A stretch of DNA of 34,238 nucleotides from an uncultured Propionibacteriaceae bacterium (lineage in GTDB: Bacteria > Actinomycetota > Actinomycetes > Propionibacteriales > Propionibacteriaceae), in assembly GCA_938012815.1 (NCBI GenBank), contig CALLVV010000075.1, positions 1 to 34,238 of the forward strand, read 5' to 3'. The notes under the pieces were generated by a model that was not told the DNA's origin, made no database searches, and was given only the letters and a program-made list of their open reading frames with translations. The position numbers and the translations under genes were made by a program. Shown here piece by piece: positions 15,248 through 23,884 of the stretch (position 1 is its first letter; every line of letters starts with the position of its first letter).

Positions 15248-15594
15248 GGCTTCTTCCCATCCTTTACAGTTATGTCGTCCACCTCATTGGCGGCAGTCTC
15301 GGAATTGTGTGCCATCTTTTCATCGCCCTGCCGCACGGCGGCCACCGCTCCACGTCCACCGGCCACGGCGTTGGTGGTCTGCTGTTCCGCGGCTTTCATG
15401 GGAACTGCCAGTGAGAGATTGTAAACTTGTTTGAGGGCCGAGGCGATTGGAGCTGCCGGACCCGTTGAACAGGCGGAACCAAGATTGTCGATATCGCCTG
15501 ATATCGACGTGTGATTGGCGCTCGCGGTGGCAACGTGTCCCTCCACCTGATTGAAAATTGCCTCACATGAACCGGGGTCGACCTTATACTCCAC
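15244..15594 (-). CDS. Small WXG100/DUF6507-like protein coupled to the effector
   Basis: A 116-aa protein starting at GTG 15594, with GGAG 6 nt upstream. It reads VEYKVDPGSCEAIFNQVEGH, then a long helical region ending AVRQGDEKMAHNSETAANEV. The pattern (short beta start with xxIDPxxC, helical hairpin, closing GDxxMAxNA motif) is that of small actinobacterial proteins of the DUF6507/WXG-like type encoded beside T7SS effectors. The stop overlaps the effector start by 4 bp, and its start overlaps the stop of the upstream LpqN-like gene by 11 bp. It is probably a co-secreted partner or targeting factor for the effector. In-frame sequence upstream of the GTG is shadow of the neighbouring gene. 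Confidence 0.75.
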   Translation of the reverse strand: MEYKVDPGSCEAIFNQVEGHVATASANHTSISGDIDNLGSACSTGPAAPIASALKQVYNLSLAVPMKAAEQQTTNAVAGGRGAVAAVRQGDEKMAHNSETAANEVDDITVKDGKKP

Positions 15595-16873
15595 TGGTTT
15601 CTCCAAAATTGATTGAAATAGCGGCCATCGAGAGATATTCCCATAGCATCTGGCCGACGGGGGAGGCGATGACAATCCCGTCCTCCCGAGACCCTTGGCT
15701 GCACAGAGCAGGGCCCCGGTGCGGCGTCGCAATCCAGCCGATGCCTTTTTCGCCGGCGGCGTCAGCAAAACTGAACTGTTGCCAGCGCTCTGCTGCGAAT
15801 GCTGCCGCGTCGCCTTCAAGCTGCTGGGGGAAAGGATGATCGATCAGGCGTCCCAGCAGCTCCTTTTGGGTTATCTCCGGGAGGGTGAATGACATCTCCC
15901 AACTCGGCTGGGTGCCGGACCACATCAACAGAACACGTGCCAGATCATCGGCGGCGCAGTAACAGAGGAGTCCTTTTTCGCTACTGTCCTGATCATTCGC
16001 GGCCGGGCCGATGAAGGTCAGAATGGCTTCTTCGACGCCCCAGCCCTCGACGATACGGCTGTCCTCGATCGGTCCGGCGTTTTCCAGGCTCCAATAATTT
16101 CCATGATCAAGGACGCCCAGGAGCGCCTCGCCCCTCTCCGTGGGAGCACCGTTGTCGTCGATGAGCCCGATTGTTCCTAGTTCCTCGCGAGGCGGTTGAC
16201 TTCGCATGCGTTTTCCGAAGAACCCTGCGGACGACAAGGATTTCAGCTCGTTCAGTGCTCCGGTCGACAGCTCATAGGTGTTGCCGAGCAGGACCGGGGG
16301 AAGATAACCCTGCACCGTGACGTCCTCGCGGGGGACGCCATCTCGTTCGGTGGCCCACTGATCGAGCACGGCTTCCGGTACCTTGGTCATTGGCCGCGAT
16401 GGCAGCCCGTGTCCCGAGGGGCGCAATGAATCGAGAATACGCTTGAAAGAATTGTCGCATTGCCACGTGAAGACCGGAAGGGTGATGGTCAGCTCGGCAA
16501 CGGCATTTCCTGCCACCACGTGGTCCTGAACAAAAACCAGTCCCAAGAGGTCACTCGCTGGGTGCCTCAGTGGGGCCAGTGCCCAGATTCGTCTTCTCTC
16601 CTGCGGGCCCGGGCCTGCATTTCCGTCAGGAACGGCTTCCACATGTACGACGTATGCTCCGGGTGTCTCTTGGGGGATGGTGCGGAGAGCCATTTGGGCG
16701 ATGGAGGCAAGCGTGGTCGGTCCGGCATCGTCCACCCGGGATTCGGTGAGCACGGCTGTTGGCCGGAAATCCAAATATGCGGGAGGTGCACTCGCCACCA
16801 CCATTCCCTCAAAAGGGACTCTCTCCCAAGTGTCCGGCACCTCGAACGAAAAAGCCGCGCCGTTGAGTTCCAT
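15584..16873 (-). CDS. LpqN-like domain protein, first gene of the effector cassette
   Basis: A 429-aa protein without signal peptide. The N-terminal ~150 residues (FSFEVPDTWERVP, then LRTIPQETPGAYVV, ALAPLRHPASDLLGLVFVQD, CDNSFKRILDSLRP) show the beta-sandwich pattern of LpqN/PsbP-like domains. Residues ~165-429 form a second domain (LDQWATERDGVPREDVTVQG, then WGVEEAILTFIGPA, DLARVLLMWSGTQPSWEMSF and a C-terminal hydrophobic stretch). It is not recognised but is reminiscent of cytosolic ESX chaperones such as EspG in length and mixed alpha/beta character. The ATG at 16873 has AGGAAGG 7 nt upstream. It is translationally coupled to the DUF6507-like gene and then the effector. A chaperone, loader or immunity role is inference. 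Confidence 0.7.
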   Translation of the reverse strand: MELNGAAFSFEVPDTWERVPFEGMVVASAPPAYLDFRPTAVLTESRVDDAGPTTLASIAQMALRTIPQETPGAYVVHVEAVPDGNAGPGPQERRRIWALAPLRHPASDLLGLVFVQDHVVAGNAVAELTITLPVFTWQCDNSFKRILDSLRPSGHGLPSRPMTKVPEAVLDQWATERDGVPREDVTVQGYLPPVLLGNTYELSTGALNELKSLSSAGFFGKRMRSQPPREELGTIGLIDDNGAPTERGEALLGVLDHGNYWSLENAGPIEDSRIVEGWGVEEAILTFIGPAANDQDSSEKGLLCYCAADDLARVLLMWSGTQPSWEMSFTLPEITQKELLGRLIDHPFPQQLEGDAAAFAAERWQQFSFADAAGEKGIGWIATPHRGPALCSQGSREDGIVIASPVGQMLWEYLSMAAISINFGETSGV

Positions 16874-17110
16874 GCATGAACCTTCCTGCTCGGATGGACG
16901 CCACTCTAACCCAGCCCGGGGTCACCCCAGCCGGGCGGAGCGGGGCAGCCGGTTTGTCGATGCCGTGCAGCAGCCGGAACTCATTCCTGGGGAGCTCATC
17001 CGTGTGGCCGGAGTCTGCTCGCGAACGTGGTTCGCCTGCCGCTCGATCGTTTGCTTGCGCTGTGGTGTGGCGCGGGCGTTCGCCCGTACGACCGGCGTTG
17101 TCGGCGAAAA
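16874..17110. other. Intergenic stretch between the effector cassette and the polysaccharide region
   Basis: No supported gene. It must contain the promoter of the minus-strand effector cassette, though no clear hexamer pair was identified. It holds copy B of the dispersed repeat (17029-17071). Next to that copy is a small perfect hairpin GGGCGTTCGCCC at 17074-17085. Confidence 0.5.
17029..17071 (+). repeat. Dispersed ~45-bp intergenic repeat, copy B
   Basis: It begins GGTTCGCCTGCC and continues CGTTTGCTTGCGCTGTGG. It matches copy A (2912) and copy C (34089) with a few substitutions and single-base gaps. It lies exactly at the junction between the T7SS effector cassette and the polysaccharide genes. 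Confidence 0.6.
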
Positions 17111-17147
17111 GGGCGTGTACCTGCGCCCTCAGGACAGGTGCACGCCC
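17111..17147 (-). terminator. Rho-independent terminator of the GH16 gene
   Basis: The arms 17111-17123 and 17135-17147 pair over 13 bp with one wobble (GGGCGTGTACCTG against CAGGTGCACGCCC), with an 11-nt loop. On the minus strand the stem is followed at once by TTTT (17110-17107). It begins 28 bp after the GH16 stop. Confidence 0.8.
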
Positions 17148-17174
17148 CTCAAGACCAGAAGGCCCCGACGGTTC

Positions 17175-18320
17175 TCAACCCTTGGTGTAGTGCGCCACGT
17201 AGTCGATCTGGATGTCGGAAATGGGCGGGGTGAGCGGATTGGGAACACCGCCGTCGACGGTCTCGGTGTGGTTCTCCTTGCCGTTGGGATCCATCGCCCC
17301 GGTCTGGACCCCGAACCACATCTGCTTGTCGGTGATGTTCGGCTGGTTGATCCGGCCCCACTCCTTGCCGTCGAGGGTGAAGATGATGTGGTCCTGCTCC
17401 ACGATCGCGCCGTAGGTGTGCCAGCCGGTCATGTCCTCGTGATTGACGAACTGATGGTCCTGCTTGTCGTCGGAATCCCAGTGGTAGGTTCCCATGACCT
17501 CGGGCCCGTTGACCCGTCCCTCGGCGAAGTCGATCTCCGGTGGCCAGCTCTGGTCCTGCGGCCAGAGCAGGAAGACGTAGCCAATTCCCTTGGCCTTCGG
17601 GAACTTTGCGCGAACCTCCCAGCGGCCACGCGAGGCGGAGAAGCTGTCCGCCGAGCTGGCTCCGCCGGCACTCCACCGGCCGTCCTTGTACTGGGTGCGC
17701 ACGACCAGCTCGCCGTTCTGGACGAACGTGTTCTCGTTGGACATCACGCCCATTGCCCCGTGCCCGACATCGGGTTCGCCCCAGCCATAGTGTCCCCATC
17801 CAGCGGATTCGAGCGATGACGCGTCAAAACCCTCGAAATAATCAATGTTCCAGCCGTTGATCTCGGCGTCGGAACGGCTGTGGCCGGACGAATCCTCCGG
17901 GGGCTGCTGCGTCGGGGCGGACTCGCTGGGAGAAGCCTCCTCGGAAGACGGGTCGTCCAAGGGTGAGCGTTCGTCCGACGACCTCGACACGGGTGTCTGC
18001 TTCGGGTGTGAGGACTCACTCGCCGACTGCGTTGATGTCGGGGTTCCGGCCGTCGACGCCGCCGTGGGTGAGGTTTCACCACTCGTGGCGCTCGGCTCCG
18101 GCGTAATGGCTGCTTCTGCGCCACCGGGGCTGCTCGGGCTGGGCGTCGTCCTCGGGGTGACCCGTTCCGTGCTGAGGGGAGCTGGGGTCGCGGACATGTC
18201 CTGGTCCGTGCGCTGAGGCTGTATCAACAGTCCCCCGGTAATCGTCGCGGCGGCAAGTCCCAACGCCATGAGGGGTTGAGTTATGTGGCTTGGTATCAAG
18301 ATCCCTCCCTTCCGGTACAC
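17175..18320 (-). CDS. Secreted GH16-family glycanase
   Basis: A 381-aa protein. A hydrophobic N-terminal segment (PLMALGLAAATITGGLLI, about residues 16-34) acts as signal peptide or anchor. A Ser/Thr/Pro-rich spacer spans about 35-150. The GH16 catalytic domain follows, with the ExDxxE signature EIDFAE at 262-267 and flanking RGRWEVRAKFP and MTGWHTYGAIVEQDHIIFTLDG. GH16 enzymes cleave beta-1,3/1,4-glucans or related polysaccharides; some sit in exopolysaccharide clusters as chain-length depolymerases, which suits this context. Two starts are possible. GTG 18320 lies at the expected transcription start and keeps the Arg/Lys n-region. TTG 18299 has a strong upstream AAGGGAGG but leaves no positive n-region. 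GTG is listed. It is monocistronic with its own promoter and terminator. Confidence 0.9.
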   Translation of the reverse strand: MYRKGGILIPSHITQPLMALGLAAATITGGLLIQPQRTDQDMSATPAPLSTERVTPRTTPSPSSPGGAEAAITPEPSATSGETSPTAASTAGTPTSTQSASESSHPKQTPVSRSSDERSPLDDPSSEEASPSESAPTQQPPEDSSGHSRSDAEINGWNIDYFEGFDASSLESAGWGHYGWGEPDVGHGAMGVMSNENTFVQNGELVVRTQYKDGRWSAGGASSADSFSASRGRWEVRAKFPKAKGIGYVFLLWPQDQSWPPEIDFAEGRVNGPEVMGTYHWDSDDKQDHQFVNHEDMTGWHTYGAIVEQDHIIFTLDGKEWGRINQPNITDKQMWFGVQTGAMDPNGKENHTETVDGGVPNPLTPPISDIQIDYVAHYTKG

Positions 18321-18326
18321 CTAAGA

Positions 18327-18355
18327 ACCCTAACCTGCGGTTTGCCCATCTCCAA
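18327..18355 (-). promoter_or_regulatory. Sigma-70-type promoter of the GH16 gene
   Basis: On the minus strand TTGGAG (18355-18350), a 17-bp spacer, and TAGGGT (18332-18327). Transcription would start near 18320. The mRNA would then either be leaderless (GTG 18320) or have a ~20-nt leader with the ribosome binding site AAGGGAGG before TTG 18299. Confidence 0.6.
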
Positions 18356-18490
18356 TCCTTTCCGGGCAGGAATGCGTGTCAGTCCCCTCGGCAGGGGGCG
18401 ACACGCTAAAGTGCTGAAATGAACGGGCCGGGGGGTTGATCAGGGTGCCCGCAGCTTCTCGGGGGAGTTCGGTGAACAGGTGAACAACTG

Positions 18491-19330
18491 ATGAAACCGC
18501 ACATTTCCGTCTGTATCCCGGTCTATCAGGGGGCGTCGACCTTGGCGGCCACCCTGCGGTCGGTGCTGGCCAGCGAATGCGCCGATTTCGAGGTGGTGAT
18601 CCGGGACAACGGCTCGACCGATGGTACCAGCGACGTGATCGCCGGGTTCGACGACCCACGCATCCGGCCCGTCCGCTCCGAGGAAACCCTGCCGCTGTCG
18701 GAGAACTGGCTCGCAACCGTCGAACAGGCCCGCGGTGATCTGATCAAGGTGGTGTGCGCCGACGACCTCATCCATCCGGACTGCCTGGCCTCGCAGGCCG
18801 CACTCCTGGAGGACCCGTCGCTTGCTCTCGTCGCATGCCGCCGTGACTTCATCGATGGCGACGGCAAGGTCCTGACCCGCAACGCCGGCCTGCCGGGTCT
18901 GCTGGGGCGTCGCCGCGTCCCCGAGGTCGCCAGGGCGGTGGTGCGGTTCGGCATCAACCCGGTCGGTGAACCCGCGTGCGTGATGTTCCGCCGCAAGGAC
19001 TACGACGCCGTCGGCGGGTTCGACGGTTCGAACGTGTTCGTCATGGACATCGATGCCTGGCTGCGGATCCTCACCCGCGGCGACATGTTCGGCCAACCCG
19101 AGGCCCACGCCGCGTTCCGCATGTGGACGGAGTCGTTCTCCAACAGCCACAACCGGCAACAACTCGGCGATCACCTCCGGTTCCTGAAACAGGTCGCGGA
19201 CGACCCCCGCTACGAGATTCCGACCATCCTGCGTCATCTCAGCCCCGTGGCGGCCCACATCTCCTGGCACGCCTGGACGGCGCGGCAGTGGCTGTGGAGC
19301 AGGAAGAAGTCCGCGTCCAGAGCCTCCTGA
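18491..19330 (+). CDS. GT2-family glycosyltransferase
   Basis: A 279-aa protein with a family-2 GT-A fold from the first residues. HISVCIPVYQGASTLAATLRS is the nucleotide-binding start, DNGSTDGTSD the donor loop, and VVCADDLIHPDC gives the D-x-D-like metal site near residue 91. Later MDIDAWLRI corresponds to the acceptor-side acidic motif. No membrane helix is seen. It transfers a sugar from a nucleotide donor to a lipid-linked or polysaccharide acceptor in the cytoplasm; donor and acceptor cannot be read from the sequence. It is a single plus-strand gene, divergent from GH16 and convergent with the flippase 24 bp away. A TAAAGT -10-like hexamer at 18407-18412 may be part of its promoter; no -35 was found. 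Confidence 0.9.
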   Translation: MKPHISVCIPVYQGASTLAATLRSVLASECADFEVVIRDNGSTDGTSDVIAGFDDPRIRPVRSEETLPLSENWLATVEQARGDLIKVVCADDLIHPDCLASQAALLEDPSLALVACRRDFIDGDGKVLTRNAGLPGLLGRRRVPEVARAVVRFGINPVGEPACVMFRRKDYDAVGGFDGSNVFVMDIDAWLRILTRGDMFGQPEAHAAFRMWTESFSNSHNRQQLGDHLRFLKQVADDPRYEIPTILRHLSPVAAHISWHAWTARQWLWSRKKSASRAS

Positions 19331-19354
19331 CTCCTGAGCCGGGCGCGGCCCGTT

Positions 19355-20800
19355 TCAGGAGGCCTGGAGGCGCCTCAGGCCCAGGAAGAACGGCACCAGG
19401 CAGCAGCAGGAGAACACGAACCGTCCGATCTTCCAGATCGGTTCCTGGGGGGCGAGGATCGAAGCAACGCAACCCGCCACCGCGGCGACGATCAGCGCCA
19501 CCACAGGCCAGGCCACCCGGACGGGGGCGTGGCGTCGCGTCACCGCGAGACGCAGCACCACCGCCTGCGCGAACAACGCCAGGAAGGTCGCGGCCGCGGT
19601 GCCGTTGAGCCCGAACGGCACGATGAGGGCGAAGGTCGCGGCGATCTTCACCACCACCGCCACCACCGATGCCCACGCCAGCGGTGCCGACCAGCGGATC
19701 GTCACCAGCATCTGGCTGCTCGCCGCCGCCGCCGCGACGGGGAACGCAGCCAACCCGATCAGTGCGACCACCGCGACCAGTTCCTCCTGGGCATAGGTGG
19801 AGGGCGCGAAGATCTGCAACAGCGTGGGAGCCGCGACGGTGACGCCGAGCACCGCCCACGCCACCAGCGAGAACACGCCGTCGCGGGAGGTCGCGATCAC
19901 CCGCCACCGCTGGGCGTCGTCGACGACGTTCTTCAGGCGCGGCAACCAGGCGCGGTTGGTGAACGTCAGCATGAGCGTGACGACGTTGCCGATGGTGAAC
20001 GCCACCTGGTAGCGCGCCACCTGCACCTCACCCAGCATGCGCTGGATGATGAACCGATCCCCGGCGGTGAGCAGGAAGGTCGACAACCCGGTGAGGGCCA
20101 GAGGAATCCCGAGACGCAGCCCGCGGCGCAACGTCTCCTTGTCGAACAGCCCCGCCAGCCGGGGCCTGTTCCACGCCAGCCCGAGCACGAGCGCGACCAC
20201 CTGCCCGATGATCCCGCCCAGCGCGTACACCTCCGCGGTGCGCTCCCAGGTGAACAGCAGCGCAAGACCGAACAGCAGGCCACCCACCGTCGAGATCAAC
20301 GAGACGGTGGCAAATCGGGCGAACCGGTCCTCGGCCTGCAGCAACGACAGCGACAGCATCACCCCGACGCCGGGCGCGGTCCAGCCCAGCGTGATGAGCA
20401 CGAGCGTGTAACTGGAGAACCCCAGGGCGGGCGCCCACAGTGGTGACAGCAACGCAATGCCCCCGACGAGGATCACGTCGATGGCCAACCCGGCCGCCAG
20501 CAGGCCCCGGGCACGGGCGGGGTCGTCGTCCTCCACCCGCTGCATCTCCAACGCCTGGTCCAGACCGAGCACGGTGATCACGATCAACAGCTGGTAGAGC
20601 GCGATGGCCGCCGACAGCGACCCGAACTCCGCCACCGGAAGGACGTGGGTGAGCACGGGGGAGACCACCGTCGCCACGACCATCTGCATGGACCAGATCA
20701 CGACGTAGAGCATTCCCCGGCCGAACAGGTCGGAGGTGCCTCCCCTGCCCGTGGCCCCGGTCGTTCCCTCCGGGGTCGCGTGTGTCTCCTCCGGGTTCAT
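19355..20800 (-). CDS. Wzx-like flippase / polysaccharide biosynthesis membrane protein (MOP superfamily)
   Basis: A 481-aa polytopic protein with about 12-14 hydrophobic helices, starting with GRGMLYVVIWSMQMVVATVV. A charged loop follows the first pair (RVEDDDPARARG). It has the MOP/Wzx pattern (FGSLSAAIALYQLLIVITVL; GDRFIIQRMLGEVQVARYQV). Family members flip undecaprenyl-linked oligosaccharide units to the outer membrane face. ATG 20800 is chosen because it overlaps the stop of the upstream core-2-type transferase gene (ATGA). Another ATG at 20812 would lie inside that gene. It is the last gene of a three-gene minus-strand operon (23804 to 19355) with a large membrane protein and the GT14-like transferase. 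Confidence 0.9.
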   Translation of the reverse strand: MNPEETHATPEGTTGATGRGGTSDLFGRGMLYVVIWSMQMVVATVVSPVLTHVLPVAEFGSLSAAIALYQLLIVITVLGLDQALEMQRVEDDDPARARGLLAAGLAIDVILVGGIALLSPLWAPALGFSSYTLVLITLGWTAPGVGVMLSLSLLQAEDRFARFATVSLISTVGGLLFGLALLFTWERTAEVYALGGIIGQVVALVLGLAWNRPRLAGLFDKETLRRGLRLGIPLALTGLSTFLLTAGDRFIIQRMLGEVQVARYQVAFTIGNVVTLMLTFTNRAWLPRLKNVVDDAQRWRVIATSRDGVFSLVAWAVLGVTVAAPTLLQIFAPSTYAQEELVAVVALIGLAAFPVAAAAASSQMLVTIRWSAPLAWASVVAVVVKIAATFALIVPFGLNGTAAATFLALFAQAVVLRLAVTRRHAPVRVAWPVVALIVAAVAGCVASILAPQEPIWKIGRFVFSCCCLVPFFLGLRRLQAS

Positions 20801-21657
20801 GGCAGCGGCCACAGGTCCTGCTCGATCCGGTCCAGCAGGGCGGCGGAGTCCTCACGGAATTTGCGGGCGAACAGCGCGGGCGAGACATCCCGGGTGCGGG
20901 CGGCGCGCAGCGCGGGCAGGTCGGTTTCGTCAAGCCACCGCGGGTTCGGGCTGGGACGTTCCCCCCAGTCGATGTACCACGCGTTCCCCTCGTGATGGTA
21001 GGACTCCCGCCGGACGCCGAACTCGGGGGAGGCCAGCAGGGTGGGGATCATGGTTTCGTCGGGAACCCACACGGTCCTGAAATAGTCGACGATGTCCGGT
21101 CTGGAATCGACGATTCCCAGCAGTAGTTCAGCGTGACGGCGGGCGAGCACCTTGAGTTGTGACCCACCCGCGGGACGGATCCCCCTGGGCCAGCGCCGCG
21201 GGCGCGGGGACCAGATTCTCCTCCGGTTCTCGGGCCGGTTGCGGAACACGAAACGGTCGTAGCCGCGCATCGGTCCCCAGTCGTTGATCGGTAACGGTTG
21301 CACATCGACCCACGACCGGTCCCGAAAGAACCGGGACATGCGATTCACGAGCGTTCGCGCGTTCACCAGTGGATAGTCCGCCCCCGTCATCAGCACGACA
21401 TGATGGGCCTCCGTTTCACTGCACGCCGCCCGGTAGCCGGCGAGCTCGGCCTCCACCAGCCCGAAACTGGCCCAGCCAGAGGAGATGCGCGGCAGCAGGC
21501 GCACCCGCTGGGGAAGCCCGTCGGTCATCTCGGAGTGCATCCCGGGAGAGGTTCCGGCATCGATGTGGAGGAAGACGGGGAGTTCGTCCAGCGCCCTCAC
21601 GAGTCGGTGAAGGTGCCCGGGCTTGTCGTGGGCGAGGATGACGACTGCGACGCTCAT
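20797..21657 (-). CDS. Core-2/I-branching (GT14-like) glycosyltransferase
   Basis: A 286-aa protein opening with MSVAVVILAHDKPGHLHRLV and containing VFLHIDAG, SSGWASFGLVEAEL and the hallmark VLMTGADYPLVNARTL (the xSGxDYPL-type motif). Further on are SRPDIVDYFRTVWVPDETM (the acidic residue of WVPDE near the acceptor site) and NAWYIDWGE. These are the order and spacing of core-2/I-branching beta-1,6-N-acetylglucosaminyltransferase relatives, which in bacteria take part in surface glycan assembly. The true sugar is unknown. ATG 21657 overlaps the stop of the upstream membrane-protein gene, and its stop overlaps the flippase start. A long in-frame upstream extension is only shadow of the upstream gene. 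Confidence 0.9.
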   Translation of the reverse strand: MSVAVVILAHDKPGHLHRLVRALDELPVFLHIDAGTSPGMHSEMTDGLPQRVRLLPRISSGWASFGLVEAELAGYRAACSETEAHHVVLMTGADYPLVNARTLVNRMSRFFRDRSWVDVQPLPINDWGPMRGYDRFVFRNRPENRRRIWSPRPRRWPRGIRPAGGSQLKVLARRHAELLLGIVDSRPDIVDYFRTVWVPDETMIPTLLASPEFGVRRESYHHEGNAWYIDWGERPSPNPRWLDETDLPALRAARTRDVSPALFARKFREDSAALLDRIEQDLWPLP

Positions 21658-23804
21658 GAGTCGTTGCCCTCCGGAAGTTTGTACACGGCGACCCCATCCC
21701 CCTGGTAGGCGACGGTGACCCCGGGGGTCGCCCGGAGCGCCTGTTCGAGCCGGACCTGATCGGAGGCGAGCTGCTGGCCGTAACGTTCGTCGAAGGCCTT
21801 CATCCGGTCGCTCGCCAGCACGTAGCGCACCTTCGCTCGCGTTTCCATCCAGTGCTTCATGAGATTCTCCAGGTCGGCCTGCGGGTCGTAATCGGAGCCG
21901 GTTTCCGCGGGATAGATCTCGGCGGTATCGTCGCGCAGCAGCAGTTCCCGGGAAATGTAGAACATGTCCTTGCCCGAGATGAGTGACGGTTCGGCGAGCG
22001 TGGTGCCGAGCGTGAACACCCGGGTGTCGCCGGTGACGTGTTCCTCCACCCACTGCGCGGCCTTCACGTTCTCGGGGTTGATCACCCGCGTGTAGTCCAT
22101 ACCGGTGGTTCCGATGACGAACACCGCGGTCAAGGCGACCACGCCGGCGTTGCGGATCGGATGCCACGGCACCGTCCAGAACCGCCGGCCCGTCCTGGGC
22201 AGGTTGATGGATCCGATGATCGCGAGCCACGGAAGACAGAACAACGAGACCCTGAAGATGCCCTCCGAACCGTAGGAGTTCGCGGCGAACAGGCCAACCG
22301 GGCTCGCTGCGGCCAGCGCGAGCCCCAGGGTCATGCGGTTGTGGAAACGGATCAGGGCGACGAGCGCGGCGATGCCGATGCACACGAGCGCGATGGACGG
22401 CACCCAGAACGTGATCCGGTTGACGAGATCCGCGGTGAGGGCGCTGGAACTCGGCCTGGAGGGGGTCCTGAAGTTCGCGATGACGTTGAACATCTCGTCG
22501 AGGGACACGTACGACTTCAACACGCCACGGTTGAGCAGCGCCCAGATCACGGCGGGAGCGACCAGCACCACCGGCGACCACCACAACTTCATCAACCGAA
22601 CCACCACCAGGGCGATGCAGATCAACGTCGCCAGGAAGGGACTGAGCTGATGGGTGGGGGCGACGGCGATCGAGAGCGCCAGGGCGGCCCAGATCCGCGG
22701 CCACCTCAGGCCCGTGCCGTTGCGTAGCAGTGCGGTGGTGGCGGTCGTCACGAACGCCAGACCAGCCACCTGGGGGGCGTAGAAACTGGTGGTCAGGCTG
22801 GAACCGAGCGCGAACACCAGCCCCGCCCACCAGGCGCGTTCGTCGTCGACGAAGTAGCGCGCCAGCTGCGTGACCGCCAAGCAGTTCACACCCGCCCCGA
22901 CGGCCCCGAACACGGCGGCGTACATCATCAGGTCCGGCCAGCCCGCGGTCTGCTGCACCAGCGCACTGGACGCGAACAGACCCGAGTAGGCCTGATAGAT
23001 CCCGGCCTCGCGGTCCAGCCCCCCATGGGTGATGAGCAGGTTCACCAACCCGATGTGGCGGGCCGCCACCTGCACCGTCGGCGTGCCGTACATCACGGCC
23101 TGGCTCATGGGGACGACGGTGGCCAGCAGCACGATACTCCAGCTGCGTCCGCCGACAGTGGAGAAGGCCCAGCACACGGCGAACACGAGCGCACCCAGAC
23201 CGAGGAACCACAACGGCCCGGCGGCCAGGGCGGCGCCGTAGGGGGCGGGGGGCTGGGGTTGCGCGGCCGCGGCGAGCACGGCGACGAGGAATCCGGCCGT
23301 GGCCAGGCCGATCGGCCCGATCATCGCCCGGCCCGTCCGGCGCACCCACGTCGCCTCCAGCGTCGGTGGTCGTTTGCACGCCACCCACACGGCCACCGCC
23401 GTCGAGGCGAGCAGGATCAGCGTGGCCATCACCCGCGGATGCCAGAAACTACTGAGCGCCATCGGCAACGAGCACAGGATCAGTACCGCGAGACTGCCGA
23501 CGAACCACGACAGGATGAGGTCCAGCCCGTGCAGCCGGTGCACCAGACCGATTGCCAGGCCGGGAATGGTGTGCAGCAGGATGGCCACCAGCACCCCTTG
23601 GAAACCACCGTTGCCGCCGGTGAGCACCAGTACGGTGCCCACCACCCCGAGGAAGGCCACGAGCAACGCCAGCCAGAACTGGTTCACCAGATCCTCGGTG
23701 TTCTCGGCCGTCGACGTTGCGGCTACGGGTTTCATTTCCGGGTCGGGAACGATGGAGACACGCGCGGGAGTGGGGGTGTCGTTCCTCCGATAGTCGGTGC
23801 TCAT
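21654..23804 (-). CDS. Large polytopic membrane protein of the polysaccharide locus (GT-C or polymerase-like)
   Basis: A 716-aa protein. A ~40-residue cytoplasmic N-terminus is followed by about 12-14 membrane helices (QFWLALLVAFLGVVGTVLVL through VGLFAANSY and a last one near VVALTAVFVIGTTGM). A soluble C-terminal domain of ~140 residues follows (VEEHVTGDTRVFTLGT, KVRYVLASDRM, GDGVAVYKLPEG). This topology is shared by GT-C glycosyltransferases and by polysaccharide polymerases. No family signature was recognised with certainty, so the function is inferred from topology and from coupling to the GT14-like transferase and flippase. ATG 23804 has GAGGGG about 8 nt upstream and opens the operon. 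Confidence 0.8.
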   Translation of the reverse strand: MSTDYRRNDTPTPARVSIVPDPEMKPVAATSTAENTEDLVNQFWLALLVAFLGVVGTVLVLTGGNGGFQGVLVAILLHTIPGLAIGLVHRLHGLDLILSWFVGSLAVLILCSLPMALSSFWHPRVMATLILLASTAVAVWVACKRPPTLEATWVRRTGRAMIGPIGLATAGFLVAVLAAAAQPQPPAPYGAALAAGPLWFLGLGALVFAVCWAFSTVGGRSWSIVLLATVVPMSQAVMYGTPTVQVAARHIGLVNLLITHGGLDREAGIYQAYSGLFASSALVQQTAGWPDLMMYAAVFGAVGAGVNCLAVTQLARYFVDDERAWWAGLVFALGSSLTTSFYAPQVAGLAFVTTATTALLRNGTGLRWPRIWAALALSIAVAPTHQLSPFLATLICIALVVVRLMKLWWSPVVLVAPAVIWALLNRGVLKSYVSLDEMFNVIANFRTPSRPSSSALTADLVNRITFWVPSIALVCIGIAALVALIRFHNRMTLGLALAAASPVGLFAANSYGSEGIFRVSLFCLPWLAIIGSINLPRTGRRFWTVPWHPIRNAGVVALTAVFVIGTTGMDYTRVINPENVKAAQWVEEHVTGDTRVFTLGTTLAEPSLISGKDMFYISRELLLRDDTAEIYPAETGSDYDPQADLENLMKHWMETRAKVRYVLASDRMKAFDERYGQQLASDQVRLEQALRATPGVTVAYQGDGVAVYKLPEGNDS

Positions 23805-23872
23805 CTGGGATTCCCCTCAGGGCCGTGCGTGGTGTCACGCTGTGCGGACGATCGACGATAACGCCTCTCGGG

Positions 23873-23884
23873 TAGAGTCGTGCC
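23873..23884 (+). promoter_or_regulatory. -10 element giving a probably leaderless mRNA
   Basis: TAGAGT at 23873-23878 lies 6 bp before the ATG at 23885, so transcription would start at or next to the start codon. No Shine-Dalgarno sequence precedes that ATG. The -35 region is not recognisable. Leaderless mRNAs are common in actinobacteria. Confidence 0.45.

Noticed and set aside
21658..23388. Upstream extension of the GT14-like frame to 863 codons
   Set aside because: The extension is the +1 shadow of the polytopic membrane protein. The core-2 domain starts exactly at ATG 21657 with an ATGA overlap.
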